Source of the DNA: Climacteris rufus
Taxonomy: Eukaryota > Chordata > Aves > Passeriformes > Climacteridae
NCBI GenBank assembly: GCA_013398175.1
Contig: VZRZ01002012.1
Coordinates: 1,274,641 to 1,338,640, forward strand
DNA length: 64,000 nt
Direction: 5' to 3'
A model generated the notes under the pieces. That model made no database searches. It was not told the origin of the DNA and was given only the letters and a program-made list of their open reading frames with translations. The translations under genes were made by a program, and so were the position numbers. This document shows, piece after piece, positions 10,951 through 24,800 of this stretch (the stretch's first letter is position 1; the number at the start of each line of letters is the position of its first letter).

Positions 10951-13900
10951 GGCAAAAGTGATTCAATTTATTCACTTTAAACTTGAAACTATGCTGTGAT
11001 GATTTCAAACTAGCCTTCATAAATCCTATGTACCAATTAAAGTTATGTTTCATTATATGCTCTTGTTTCTAAAGGTTATTACTACTATCAGTGACTTCTC
11101 ATTGACAGGAAGAAATCAATAGTTTATTTTTCAATAACTGCATTCTAAATTACTTTGCAGTTCATGCAGCTGTTTCCTATGTTAGCTTCCAAACTGGGTT
11201 TTACAGGGAGAAACACAGCACATCTGCACTAGGCTTTGTTTGAAGAACTGCTCTCCTCTGACTAGATGCAGTGTTTCCCTGTGAGCTCGCCCACACACAT
11301 GAGGCTTAATTTGGCCCATTTTATGCAAAGAAATAAAAAAAAAAAAAAAAGGAAAATAAAAAAGGGAGATTGGGATGACTGCATACAGTTCTAGCTATCC
11401 AGAAGGCAAATCAGCTGGAGACGGAGAGCAGTAACAGTGTGCCAGCTTCTGAGCCCAACGCAGTCTGACAAGAAATCCCTGTGGGACTGAGGGAGTCTGT
11501 CACTAGTAATGACATACAGCTACTGGCAGTAGAGGTAGCTTTAAGGTGCCTCCTACCTTCCTAGTAACAGCAGGTCTGTTGCTGAAAGCGCTGAGAATTT
11601 TGCACATTAGCTATTATGCAAAATTCAGACTGTAAGTCAGCAACTTCAGCAGTCATGTTAATTTGGGTTGCACTTAGGAGACTCTGCATAGGTCCCCATG
11701 CAAAGATTTGGAGGGTTTATTTCAAATATTGTTGGGACTGATTAAAGTTTTGGTTTCTGATTATGATTATGATGTGTCATAGTGCAGAAAAAGGATACAT
11801 ATATCGTATGCTACAGTAAGCTTGTCTTTAAGGTAGACATCACATGTCAGTACAAAGATTTGGAGACAGACAAATCTGTTGTCAAACATGTTAATTGCAA
11901 TGCTCTCTGAAAAGGACTGTGCCACCTTCACCCAAAACAAGACAATGTAGCCTGTAGCTAAATAAATAACATATTTCTGTGTTTGTAGATAAGCTGTTTT
12001 AATTCATTTTGTGATCAGTACAGAAAAGACCCAAGCTCTGTCCTACTGCTTATGTCTAACTGCCTAGATCATAAGAACAGAAGTTATTTTTGTTCTTTTC
12101 TAAATCAATAGATGTTTCTTCCTCAAACAAAGCTGAATTTGGATCACTTAGTTTATAAAAAATAGATTTATTAAACATAACTTTCTATCTAACTTTCAGT
12201 GAAAACAAACTCTGATTTTGTCATCTTCAAGGTCCAGCATACAAAAACGTGTGTGATAGTTCTGCAAAATGGCTCCCATCAGTCTTTGTTGATTGAATAG
12301 ACCGTGATCCCAAGACCACTAAACTCAGAAGGGCTGCTTGTCACAATCTTGGAGCACAGTGCAAGCCACTGGGGTGGTCCCACTCCCACTTGCATTAACT
12401 TCAAGGTCTAAATTAAGTCTTGCTCATGATACCAGGTACACAGGACTTGATCATAAAGGCAAGTTGTAAGGACCAGCTTTACCTTAAACACTGACATGAA
12501 CAAGCAGCTGCTCCAGATAAAAAAGTCCATGGAAATTTTGTGCTGCAGAAAAGACGATAAAGAAGAAGTAAGCACAACTAGAGTGAGAGAGGATAGCAAG
12601 TGCTAATATTCAGGGTGACAGAGCAGAAGCTGGCTGCTACCAAGGTTTTAAATTAATTTCTCTCCTGCCTCAGCCTAAGACAGGAGATTTCAACCTCAGC
12701 TCACCTAATCCAAGAGAAGGTAAGGCAAAGGAGAAAAGGGCAACCAAAATATCAGAAGGAATATAAAATACCAAAAAAATTAATAGATACAGATAAATAT
12801 GTGAATACTGTATTTGCCTAGTTCAAATACATGAGTGTGTTAACTAATTGCAATTCACAGATTTCTTTAATGGTTTTATAGAAAAAATATTTTGTTCTCC
12901 TAAGAATTTCTCAATCAAATAAAACCAAAAAGTCCTAGCCTGTGAAAAAACAATTGCTAAAATATTAGTAGTTGTTCAGTTTAGTGAGAAAATCTGAAGG
13001 GATTCAAATTCCTTCTTTTGCCTGCTCTCCTCTCACATCCTTCTTCAACCAGCTGGGTGAAATCCTGCGGCCTGGTTCCTGCCACTCCTAAACCTCCTTT
13101 CCAACACTCTGTACCAGAGGAATCACATTCTTTTGATGCCATTCTTTTAACAACCTTCCTGACAGAATTGTCAAGAACTCTCCTAGAATAAGGGTGACCA
13201 CCTGATTCAGTTTCTGCAAAACCATACCACAAATACAAGGGAAGTTTTCACAGACATGCAGTCATGTTATAGCACATGCAAGAGACTCATTCTCCCTCTA
13301 TTCCTCTTTGCAGTACATCCAAGGAGGTAGGAGATAAACCCTTCCTTGTAGTGGCATGGTAACTGGCTTTAGCTGTGCAATGACGCAAAAACCTCCAACA
13401 CCTTAATCTTGCTAAGACCCTAGATACTGCTGTGCACCTGAAGATAATACTGCCATTTGGAAAGGGTGAATCACCCTCACAACATAAATGCTTGCCATTT
13501 AATGAAAGCTTACACACCTCTAAGCAGGTTCAACTCCAGGACTGAATCCAGTGATGCAAAAGTAGGCTTGCCATATAATTACTGCTTTGCTGTCTGATCT
13601 ATCCTGCCTTGTTGCCTGTCTAAAGCAGAGTATTCTTTCTGCAAAATATAATTTCAACTGCTGTTATGACTTTTTGGCACATTCACAGGATTTTCTGTTA
13701 ATGATATGACATTGGTAATGTTATTTATGCAAGTTGCCCGTCTAAACTCAAAATAACCTGGCACCCATTCCTATACCAGAGCTCCCAATCAATATGTGAA
13801 CAGGCTGAGTGCCATCTGAAAACATAGACATGAATGTAGGCAGCCAATATATCCTTTTTTATGATCATATGGGTGCTTGGGGCAGGAGTGCCAGCAGACG

Positions 13901-16900
13901 GTCTAGCAGTGTGCTGATAGAGACACATCCCTTTTCTTTCTGAATTTAAGCTTCTCTTTTTTTTCTGATTTAAGTGATATTTGGCTATTCTTAAGTCTCT
14001 TTTAGAATACCAATGTATTGAAAAGCACATCTCATTTGTTGCTATAATGCACAGATTTTGTGGTTTTCCTAGAGGAAAATATTTTCCAACAGAGAAGTTT
14101 TTCTAATAAATATTTCTGCTTCTTGGCCAACATTTTCAAATGTAAAAAGTTTCATGCAGTTTTTAAATAGTCGTGGCAAAAATGTTGGTAGTTCCTGTTA
14201 TGTGTGATATGACACAGAGAATACTGTATTCATTCTGACTTGAGTCATATCACATCAGGGAGACATGCAAGCCCTGTTACAGATAGATGTGGATTCGCTT
14301 ACTCCATACAGGCTAAACCAATTCCTGGCCTCTTCTGAGCTGGAGATTATTAGAAAGGATTAGGTCTTGACACAGTAGTCTGACCTCCTTCTCGCAGGGT
14401 ATTACAGTAACTCTTTGTACCGAAGTAAAATTCTCAATTTCTCTTTGAATCTATTTCATTTCTAGGACAAAATGACTTTGGGTGTAATGAGTTCCTGGTT
14501 TGGCTGCACCCTTGCTGGGTGATAAACTATTTTATCTTGGTTTTAAAATTTAAATATTCTATTCCTTGTGCATTAGGAAATAAAGAATTATCTGATTTCA
14601 AATACTCTGAAAGCTGTTTCAGTTCTACCCAGTTATTGTTCTTCTCTGAATCTTATGTGCTTCTTTATTATGCATACTTTATACATTATTCCAGAGAGGA
14701 CTAACACAAAACCTGCATTTCTGTTGCATCTAATATAATTATATTCTTCATACCATTGATAGTTTTGTTCCTTATGCATGCTTAGTATAATATTTGTTCT
14801 GTACATGGAATTGTACAGTGAATAGAGGTCTCCACTTTATTAACTACAATGATGTACAAGATCGTTGATGTTAATGTAAAATCCTATAAACTGCTGGAAT
14901 GTTTAATTCCTCTTCCCCTCATCCCTCAGACACTTCATGCTACTTGTATATACTGGTACTAAAATGGATTTCTCCTTGTTGCAACCTGTTTAAGTCTTTC
15001 TCTGAGTATTTGTTACCTGATGACTACCATCCCTAGTAGCATGAAAAACCTTGGAAGTCCAAAGAAACGGTGGTATCTGAGTCTCTTTTACACAGGGGAA
15101 CACTCTGTCTGTAGGGAGATGTTCAAAATGTCAGAGGACATAGGAGAGGGGCACAGCATTTCTTCTCAAAACAATGCTAATTACAGTCTATCATCTCACA
15201 CAGGCATTCTGCTATACTTCTTTTTATTCTTGCTTCACCCGGGTACAGGTAAAAAAATACTCTTTTCTCATGCACTTGAATGAATATGAGGAATTATAAA
15301 AATATAGAAGAAACCTGTTTGCTATCTGTTTGGAGCAGCAACTGTGTTTGATTAGATACTTCAAATTTTGGATAACAAATAAGCCATTTTAGTTCATCTG
15401 TTTCAGAACTCTGAATATATTATTTCCATGACTGTTAGTTCATTGCTGCTGCTTGAGATATATGCAAAAATTATTCTTTTGACAGTCGTTCTTGTTTCTC
15501 ATTATTTTTCTTAAAAAAAAAAAAAAGGAAATGACAAAGAAACCATTGCTTCTCAGAAATATGCCCAGTTGTTGCTTAATTGAATTTTCAGTCTATTCTT
15601 TCACAGACTTCCTATTTCTGTTATACCACAAAAGTATGAAACAGTCTATGGAATGCTATTTAGACTTTTTGGAATCAGAACATAAAATACTTAAATTTGG
15701 AACAAAATTCTAAGTTTAAGGAATGCCAGGACTTACTCATAAATATCCTGAGTGCTGGAAATCAATTTTCTCACAATATAAAAAACTGTTTTAAAATATA
15801 CACATGCATACATGTTTGTGAGACTTTAAGGCTCTAAGGTCTAACTGTGTCATTTAGCTTTGGTAATGTTGGTTTCAAGATGTGTATTCTAGGGCAGAAA
15901 AATATATCTGATCGTCTCATTAACCCAAATACTGGTGATCTGTGATATTTATAAAAACTACATAAATTATAAAATGTTACTGTAATTCCTAAAGATAATT
16001 TGCTATATACGGTTTGGTTACTTATTTTGTTCCTAGAGCTTGAGCACAAGACTAAACCACATGATATTACAGCTTACTGTACATGAAATCTGTCAGCCTC
16101 ATATATTCTTAAAATTAAAGTCTTTTGCAGGATGTAATTGTGCTACTGATTTAAAAAGCTTTTCTTTAACATGTTCTTCTGTCATAGGTTTACAATTCAG
16201 GAGAAGCAACTGTTGTTACACGGTAAATTCTCCTTCTTTTTATGCAGATGTGAATGTAGAAAAATTCCTGGTGAAATTCTTAGGAAAAGAACTAAAATAT
16301 AATTTCTTTTTTAATACAAAACAATTACCTTTTTATTCTCATTGAAAATTTTGCATCAATATTAACAGTAACTAATATATCAGATTAAATAACCGTGTTT
16401 CAAAAATACAGACTGTCAGCTTTTGATTTTTAATAATGTCTTTGAAGAACACAAACCCCTTTGCTGGAATTTTCCTAAACCCCTAAGAATGGTTTGGGAA
16501 GCCTGAGTAAGAATATGGAATAAGGGTTATCTCAAGGTTAATTTCTCCAATGAAACGGAATCTTTAAATGATCCCTACTTTTAACCATGCATAGCATAAC
16601 TGAAGAGGCAGAAGGTAGGTGGGAGAGCCAAAGAAACTTTTGTCTTATTTGGGATGTCTGAGTTATCACTCGGGGCTGATATTCCTAGAACCTTAATTCA
16701 CTGAGCAAGATGGCATGCTGGATTAAAGCCAGTTCCTCTGGCATATACCAGCAGTCTCAACTTTACTGGTACCCCACCTTGTTTTTTCTGAAGCATCTTA
16801 AATTACAGCATTGCAAACAAGCTCTCCAGGCTGCAAGAACTGAGCAACAGAGGGAAACAAATGCTTTCCATCACTCCAATATCTGCCATCTCCTTCCCTC

Positions 16901-18032
16901 TCCACCAGCTAATGCTGTTACTGTTTGTATGACATCCAGAATTGATAGCTTCAGGGAAAGGTTTTATGCTTGGAAATAGCTTCTAGCTTGGGCCTCAGTT
17001 GGTGGAACCAAATGCTGGAAGTGCTGTGAAGGGTGATTTATTCCTGGACAGCCAGATATTTGGTGTCTCCAAGGTCTCTGACAGATGAGCAAATCTTGTT
17101 GCAGTAGTTTAAGACATTGTCATCCTCAGCTGTCAGCTCAACTGTTCTGCTGGGGGTTACCACCTCCATAACAGTGTTTACTATTTGCAAGGAATCAATT
17201 CTTCTAAGTTTTAGCCTGGCATTTTGCTCAAACACAGTATCAGTGGAAAATTAAACAAAACTACTGTGTTCTTTACCAGGGGATCAGAAGTGCAAGCCTT
17301 CTCCAAAGCAAGAACTCTTCTGACCTAGCTATACCAATCTGAGATCAAAGGAGTCTCAAAATCTAGTTTTGTCACTCATGAGTATTTTCAGATATCCCTT
17401 CTATCAAAATCAAACTACTTTTATTATTAAAAAATTATCCCACCTACCTTTATTCATCTCAACATGAAAGGTAAGTACTAAGTAATAGTACTAAGGAGTA
17501 TTCAAACTGTTTGCAATATCCTATTTAAAAACCTATTTCACTGCCTAAGGATTTGCCATGCTTGGAAATGTTTAACCTGAAATTCTGCACAACATAAGCC
17601 TGATTTTTCTTGGAAAATTGTTTTAAAGAAAATAACTCTATTTTCCCGAAAAAAAAAAAAAAGATACAAAAGAAAGAAATAGTTTGTTTGAAAACATTAG
17701 AGAAGCAACTAGTTCTGTCAGCACAAATGTCCTTTTAGGACACCTGTTTTAGAGCAGAGAAAGAAATGCAACAGAATAAGTGGGTGTTTGTAACACCAAC
17801 ATACCTTCTTCTGGGCCCAGGAAATTAATTTTAGACAAATTTCAGATCTCAGTGTGGTTTTGCTTGGGTCAAGCAGTCAAATCCACTGAAGTAATCCTTT
17901 CTGGACATCACCACAATTTAATGTCCTACTGTTGATTGCTCACCAAAACTACTGGCCTGTTCTCAGCAGCTTACAGCCCTTATCTTGGGCAGTACTGTGC
18001 AGGGGTCTTCACAAAGTGTCTGACCGTGTCAC
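10951..18032. other. Unique non-coding DNA, no gene seen
   Basis: About 7 kb of AT-rich sequence without a supportable gene. A runs lie near 11337-11351, 15513-15526 and 17648-17661. The segment 11230-11720 is less AT-rich, low in simple repeats and contains ATGCAAAG, TTATGCAAAAT and CATGTTAATTTG; it is a possible but unproven conserved non-coding element. A stop-free minus frame at 17250-17038 (70 codons, no ATG at the front) has a protein-like composition but matches no family I recognise. Confidence 0.5.
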
Positions 18033-18096
18033 AGGGATTGGAACTGGTTAATCCCTAAGGTCCCTTCCAACCCAACCATTTTATGATTCTATGATT
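18033..18096 (+). mobile_element. CR1 LINE 3'-end fragment
   Basis: The sequence GGTCCCTTCCAACCCAACCA followed by TTTTATGATTCTATGATT is the characteristic 3' terminus of avian CR1 elements, with the short ATGATTCT repeat in place of a poly(A) tail. Only about 64 bp is recognisable, consistent with the severe 5' truncation usual for CR1. The opposite-strand old LINE relic begins about 260 bp downstream and is a separate insertion. Confidence 0.85.
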
Positions 18097-18359
18097 GCAT
18101 AACCTCAGGCTATGGGGATAATGTTGGTGTCTAAAATAGCTGAAGCACGTTGTCCAGTACACATGAAGATATTCAAGAGACAAGGACATATGCATGGCCA
18201 TTGGGTCAAGACAGTGCCAAGACTCTCCAAGACTGAATTACTGATTCCCAAAAAAGTGCAAAAATAGTGGACCCACAGGCACAGATAGGAGGGTACTCTC
18301 CCAGTGGTCTGACTTAGAAATTTCTGTACCAATATATTTCTGGGCCAAGACGATACATG
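18097..18359. other. Spacer between two LINE relics, nothing recognised
   Basis: A 75-codon minus-strand frame (18105-18332) is present but shows no motif and no start context. It could be decayed repeat sequence belonging to either neighbour. Confidence 0.45.
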
Positions 18360-18860
18360 TTGATTGATTTATTTAACTGCTTTTTGAGTCCCTGTAAACT
18401 TTTATCCTCTGCTATCTTTCATTGCAATGAATAGTCTACTTGAACAGTGTGCTGTTTGAAGAATGAATTTTCCTTTGCTTTGACCCTTCACCTGACAATT
18501 TCTTGAGATGGCTCTTAGATTTGTATCATGAGAAGCAATGACATTTCATTTTGCGTGTTCTCCAAGCTACTCATGATACCACAGACATCTGTCATAGTTC
18601 ACTTCAGATACATTTGTCAAGACTGAAGAATCCCACTCTATACAATCTCTCTCCACATAGTTGTCTTGCATTGTAACTCTCCTCTTGACTTCACTGGTTG
18701 TATAATATCCTTAGCTGAGATGGGACAGGCAGAGGGGAATACAAAACCAATTCAATATGAAAGTACATCACCAGTTCACAATGTCATATTCACATTGTTC
18801 TTCTCACTTTTCTCCTCTTGCTGTTTTATCCAACATTGATAGCTTGTGGTTTGTTTGTTG
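18360..18860 (-). mobile_element. Ancient CR1/L3-like LINE relic, antisense
   Basis: The plus strand carries a succession of phrases that I associate with an old repeat found across amniotes, read in antisense. They include TATCATGAGAAGCAATGACA, then a segment ending AAGACTGAAGAATCCCACTC, then ATACAATCTCTCTCCACATAG, and later AGCTGAGATGGGACAGGCAG. The order and spacing agree with that repeat, but similarity is patchy, as expected for a very old copy. No open frame survives. Boundaries are approximate. A repeat search would decide between CR1 and L3-type subclades. Confidence 0.6.
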
Positions 18861-21800
18861 GGTTGGGTTATTTTGCCATTATTTAGCACTGACCTGAATC
18901 TTTGTACTGCTAAGGTTAATCCAAAGGTTCTTCTCTGAGATCAGCAGCCAGTCTCAAGACTGCCAGTTAAGTATGTTTAGAAATATTTTTCTACATGTAC
19001 AATGCTTTAATTTTATAGTAAATAAATGTAATACACATTGCATTGCTCAGCTACCCAATAACCTAGCAACCATTAGTAATTCTTCTCAGTTGTATTTTGT
19101 TTTTACTGTGTTGAATAATTTGATATCAACATTAAAACGTATGTATTTGCTATCAATTCCCTCTTATCAAATCCTTATAGCTGCAGGCTGTGCAGTAGCA
19201 GCAGTTTCCTGACTGACTCCTTTTTTGGAAAATAAGATGTAGAGTGAATGAACCAGGAGTTTGTCAAGAAGAAAAGAAATCTCAGGTGTCATGCTACATG
19301 TACATTTAGGGAAGAACATTTGCTTTACTTTGCCTGACACTTGATGGTTTTCTTTTAAGGTAGCAGCTGTGGAAAAATATTAATCTTTCATGGACTGAAT
19401 TACCTATAGTAAATACATACAATTTTATGAAACAGTGAAGCCATTTTTGGTTTTACAGTTTGCTGGCAAAAATCTCATTGCAGGCTGATGATCTAATAAT
19501 TTCTCTGTTTCTGTTTGTTAGTCTCCTTACTCACTGTCTTTCAAAGCACTGAAGTCCTGTACTAGTATTTGCAGGAAAACTTTAATGCTTGGAGACCTAA
19601 GGCTGGATTTCCCCTTCCCCCGCATGTCAAGAAAACAGTCTGATTAAAAAAGTAAATTATTTTTTGTCTAAGCAATCTGATCACTACTATACTCTGTGCT
19701 GGAAAGGTCAAGGGAGTATTTGTGAATTCTTGTGCTGTCATTTAAAATAAATAGTATAGCTCAGGAAGTTACATTCAAAGTAATTTCCATGCAGCATAGA
19801 ATTTATTAAAAAGTAGCATATTCAGAATCTGTTTAAAGATTTGTATTTCATCTCTTGTACTGTATTTATTCATGGAGATAAGCAGTGTTAAGATTATAGG
19901 AAGTTTTCAGCCTGTGGCTATTTCAGTTGGGACTCAATAGGTTTGTTTCCAGCACTTCAATGTATCTGATGATGAATCTACCCTTATAATCAGAATTGCA
20001 GGACTGTTTCTTCCTGTTTTCATTATTTAAGGATGAAGGATTTTCGAAAATTGCCAGAGAAAACCAAAGGCAGCTTGTGTCATATGTTTTGCTTAATATG
20101 GCATGCCACTGACAAAGCTTAATTCTTGATACAATATTTAAAGAGAGAGTTAGGTCCAAAAGCTGCCTTTAGCTATGGGAACAGACCTGTCTCTGGCTCT
20201 GCACCAACACACTGCTTCAGGCAGAGGCATGGACAAAGCAGCTGGTGTGTTTGTGGCTGCTCACAGTGTTTACCAGCCCACTTCTGGCACAGTTTTGGCC
20301 TGGGTCAAGTGGCATGCTCCAGGCAACATCTGGGCACGCCTGGGGCATAGCAGAGGGGAAGGAATAATCTCCATAGTCCACCTGGATGAGGGAACGTCAG
20401 AAATACATCTGAACACATGTTGTGCTGCACCAACTGTGATTCAGCAGTACAGTGTTCCATTCTCCCAGTTACTGAAACTCCCTGGAGATGGCTCCCCACT
20501 GCTTCAGTCTCAGCTGGAGTTCATGATGTCCCTTATGTGCCTGTGAAAATTTGCAAACAGTCTTTTGTTTTTTAGTTCACCCTTCTAACAGGTCAGAAAA
20601 ACCTCTAGAAACGCAATGAATAACCTTTATTGAAAGACATTCTACATTATTAGACTGGCCCTGCTTTTCGGGTGCTTGCTAATGCAAATATCACATTTTG
20701 TATGCTGCAAGATTACTGCAGTCCTATAGGTATAGAAATACCAAAGAAGTGCCATCTGTGATGTTGAAAATCTAAACATGCAGTGTTTATTCAGCTATGA
20801 AGAGTTTATTTTGCAAATACACATCTGAATCTTTGTAGAATAAAGTATGTACAAAGTGTTTCATGTTGCCAGAACTGTGTTGCATATCTAATGCCTTCCC
20901 CTTCACTTCCCTGTTTTGCTCATTCTTAAAGACACAGAATGGGACAGTTTGATTTCCCAGTGGAGGCCATTGCTCTTCTTTAAAGATTTCCAGGTCTGTG
21001 GACTCCTTCAGAAGTTCTTTCTGACCTAGAGTCTCTCTGATCCATCTGTGCTTTCCAACCCAGAAGACCTTAAGGAGTTCCAAGCTTATTTTTTTGCCAT
21101 TTCTCTCCTATGCTGGATTAGATGTGCTTCTGCAAAGGAATTGTGGTTATGTACTGTAGTAACAGTGATGTGTACTATCCATATCAAAATAATTTGTAAT
21201 AAACATAAAGATTAAGCACTAAATCTGGAAATCCAAAGCAGTTTTGTGGTTTTTTTCATGTTTTCTTGGCAAAATATCTCTTCTTGAAGGTAGACCTCTG
21301 GCAAACTGGGGTAATAACATGTTTTAGAACACAGTCTGATATTAGAGAAGCATTTAGAAGTATTTTTCTCCTCATTCATTTCTAGGAATTGTGAGTTCAT
21401 TATTTTTGGAAAGTGGGGGCAGCAGGAGTACCTTACCTGTGTCCTCCCTACAAGCCAGAGGAAGCAGAAATCCAGACAGTTCAACAGCTTGATGAGTTTG
21501 ACCTAGAAAATAAAAGCAACAATTTTGGGTATCTGCTGTTAGATAACCAAATAAAAAATTTGCAAAACTATTGAGCAACCTTCCCTATTTTACTGGGTTT
21601 GTAGTTGCTCACTGTTGAGCATCAGAATATTTCTGTTTAGGGGAATAAATATACATTTAGATCATTCTGAACCTTGGTATAAAGGGTCTATCCTTTGGTA
21701 TTTCATAGGAATTATAAAATGAACAAAAATTTAGACAGTCATATAAATATGGATAATATCAAGATATTTTATGAAGAACAATAAAGTTCTGAAAATAACA

Positions 21801-24800
21801 TCACAGATTTCATTTTTTCCTACATATCTAAAATGTCATCATTTTGATCTAAGCAACAATTCTCTTCAGGGATTAAATTTTTTTTTTATACAGGGATTTT
21901 GTGGAAAACTTACTTTCTAAAAAAACTGAATTTCAATGTACATCTGCCTTGCTATTTCTAGCTTGGGAAGTGTGAGGTTGTAATGATGTGAAATGGTGGT
22001 ATTGTATAATTTCCAAAAATGGCTGCTTCAGAATTTTTTTTTTCTGACTTCTTTGTTATTCACTCTTTCCCCTTTAGGTAGGAAGAATTTCCAGTAGGTT
22101 TGTCACTGTCAGTTGCATAAACCCAGGACAGTCTTGTCTTTAGCCCGGAACTACTAATTTTTCCACTAACTGTTCTAGAATGTGTCACTCCTGCTTCCAT
22201 TTGTTAATTAATTATATGTTAATGAAGTAGCTTTTTTTTATTCCTTTGAAAACAGCACATTGTCATAATTTCTAATTTACTTATCTCCAAGTATATTGCA
22301 TAAGTGCTGGGAAATATGCTGCAGGATCATTTAAAAAGCAAGTAAACAAAATAAATCAGCCAAAATAAAAAATGTGGATGCAAAAAAAGAAATTTAGAGC
22401 TGGGAAAATGGTTCAGAGCTGGGGCAAAAGACAAGATCTTTCGCAGTCAAGATGCAAGTATTTTTCTTCTGCTTTGCTATCAAGTTTTTTAGCTTCATGG
22501 GTACTGACCATTTTTCTTTAACCCATCTTTATGGTTTTTAACTTCTCAACCCATTTTATGACAGATTCAAAAATGCTGCAGTTTCTGCTTTTTTCTACTC
22601 ACAGTAGGAAAATCGTAGTTTAGTAATTTTTATGACTCACTGACTGTTAATTACAAGGAAAACCCCAAGTGTTTCTTGTGCTGAAGAGGTTTGTGGCATT
22701 GCACTTTCTTTTGCTCAGAGTAAGGGAAGCAAATTATTAATATAAATATACTTTTATTTAAACTGCCAATTGGTACTATACTGATTTATTTTGCACACAA
22801 TGCAAAATGAAACAGAACAAAAGAAAAAAAAAGTATTTTGTCTTCTTTTTGTCAGGTCTTTCAAAGGTAAAATTTGACACAAGTTTTTGTTCTAAATGGC
22901 ATGCAAATCTGAAAGCATAATACCTAAGGTCCAACCATACAAATGAAGGAGAAAGTGGATAGATCTTGTGATATTGCGTTGCCTGCCTACTGTCTAGAAC
23001 TAGTCGAATTTGGGTTTTGAAACACCAGGAACTCATGTCTTTCAGTAGACTTTCTCCTCAGAGTAATAGAAAAAAAAGTTGGGACTTTGTGTATCAAAAC
23101 ACAGTACTTATTTGGGACTGACAGCAAAAGCTCTAAGTGGTCCCAAGTGAGTAGAAAGTTTGTGCTTAAGTAAGACAAAATCTTCTGAGAAACAGATGGA
23201 AGATGGAAAAAACTCCCTGTAGTTCAGAGGAGGAACACTCTGGCAATATTAACTCCAGTAAGTAGTGACATGTGTCAGTTCTTGATGGACAAAAAGCATG
23301 AACAGAGCTACAACTCAGAATTTCTGAAAGTGTTCCAAAAGTCAGAGGAGAGGGAAGATGATGCTGTTTTAATGTACCATGTTCATAGATGGTTCTGACT
23401 TCTGAAAATCAGATATGGTTGCTTTCTTACAGATTGTATCAGTCAAATCAAGGGAATCACATGTTAAGCAGAGATGAAGGGAACACCTTTCATTCAGAAA
23501 CACAGAGTTCCACCTGAATTCTAGTTTAGAAAGAAGATAATATTTGAACTAGAATCCTTAAATAACACATCCAGAGATGGGAGAAGATATCCATTGCAGA
23601 AAAAAAAAAAACACTTGCTTCCTCTCCAACACAGTGTTGTTAAAATGGAGGGGACTAACAGTCACAGATATTGAATTTGTTTAACCTTGGAGACAAACTC
23701 AAGTTTCAGGCAATGGTGCAATAAACAAATAGTGTTATGTATATTTATGAATTTAGAGTCACCAAGGTTTTCTTATGGCTAAAATCAGTTCATATTCTTG
23801 GTATGTTCTTGAGGAATTCACTAAGATATTTGCTGCTTTCACAATATTCCCAGACAAAATTTCAGACTGTCTAAGGGAAAATGTATGAGAGATGTCTTCG
23901 TTAATTTTCATTGTGGAGAGTGGCAATCAAAGTTAGGCATTAATCTGATGCACGGAGTTCATATGAATCAGTTATTTCAAAAACTGTAAATTTATACTGA
24001 TGAGATAAAATTCATTCTACAAAAGTCAGATATAAGCATCTCACCTACTGAGAACAAAAGATTAATTTTCCTTATTTCTTTCCTTGTAGTTTAAATCAGG
24101 AAGTAATAGTTTTCCACTTTTCAGATTTTACTCAAGGAAAGAAAAATATGGAAAGAAATTTGATTTTTTTCTCAGTATGAAAGCTAAAGATTACCCTGCA
24201 TGTTCACAAATCAACCAAGCTGAGTTCTCCCTTTAGAATTACACTTCTTTTTAGGCAGCCCTTGATAATGTGGCTTGGACAAGGTAAAATGAGGTACAGC
24301 AGAACAAATTCTAGAACAAATAATACAGCACCTGTTCCATTCAATCTGTTTTAACTTTTAAAATGGGAATTATGAGGATACTAATCCTCTGTCACATAAC
24401 ATCTGGGTCATATGGAGGGTAAAATCAGTAATTGTTAAAGTACATCCTTAAGCTCACTTAGGGTACACTGAGTCCCACAGCATTCAGCTCAGAAAATAGG
24501 ATATTATTGTATAGTACAATACAGAGAGAAAATAATGAAGGTGCTTAAGGATGATGTTCTGCTAGGAAAGAACATTAGTTTGACAAGCTGTTTTAGCTTA
24601 ATTTAGTGCTTCAAGGAACAGAGAAATTGTCTTGTCTTTGTTACATTGCCTGCATGATCTGGACAAACTGAATAAAAATCACTTAGGTGTCAACAGGGCA
24701 ACATAAGGGGAAAACAAGCATATAAATTAATATGAGAAAATGAAAATACTTCTACATGAGCCAATTATCTCCTTGAGAAGCTAGGCTTTTCCTCATCTGT

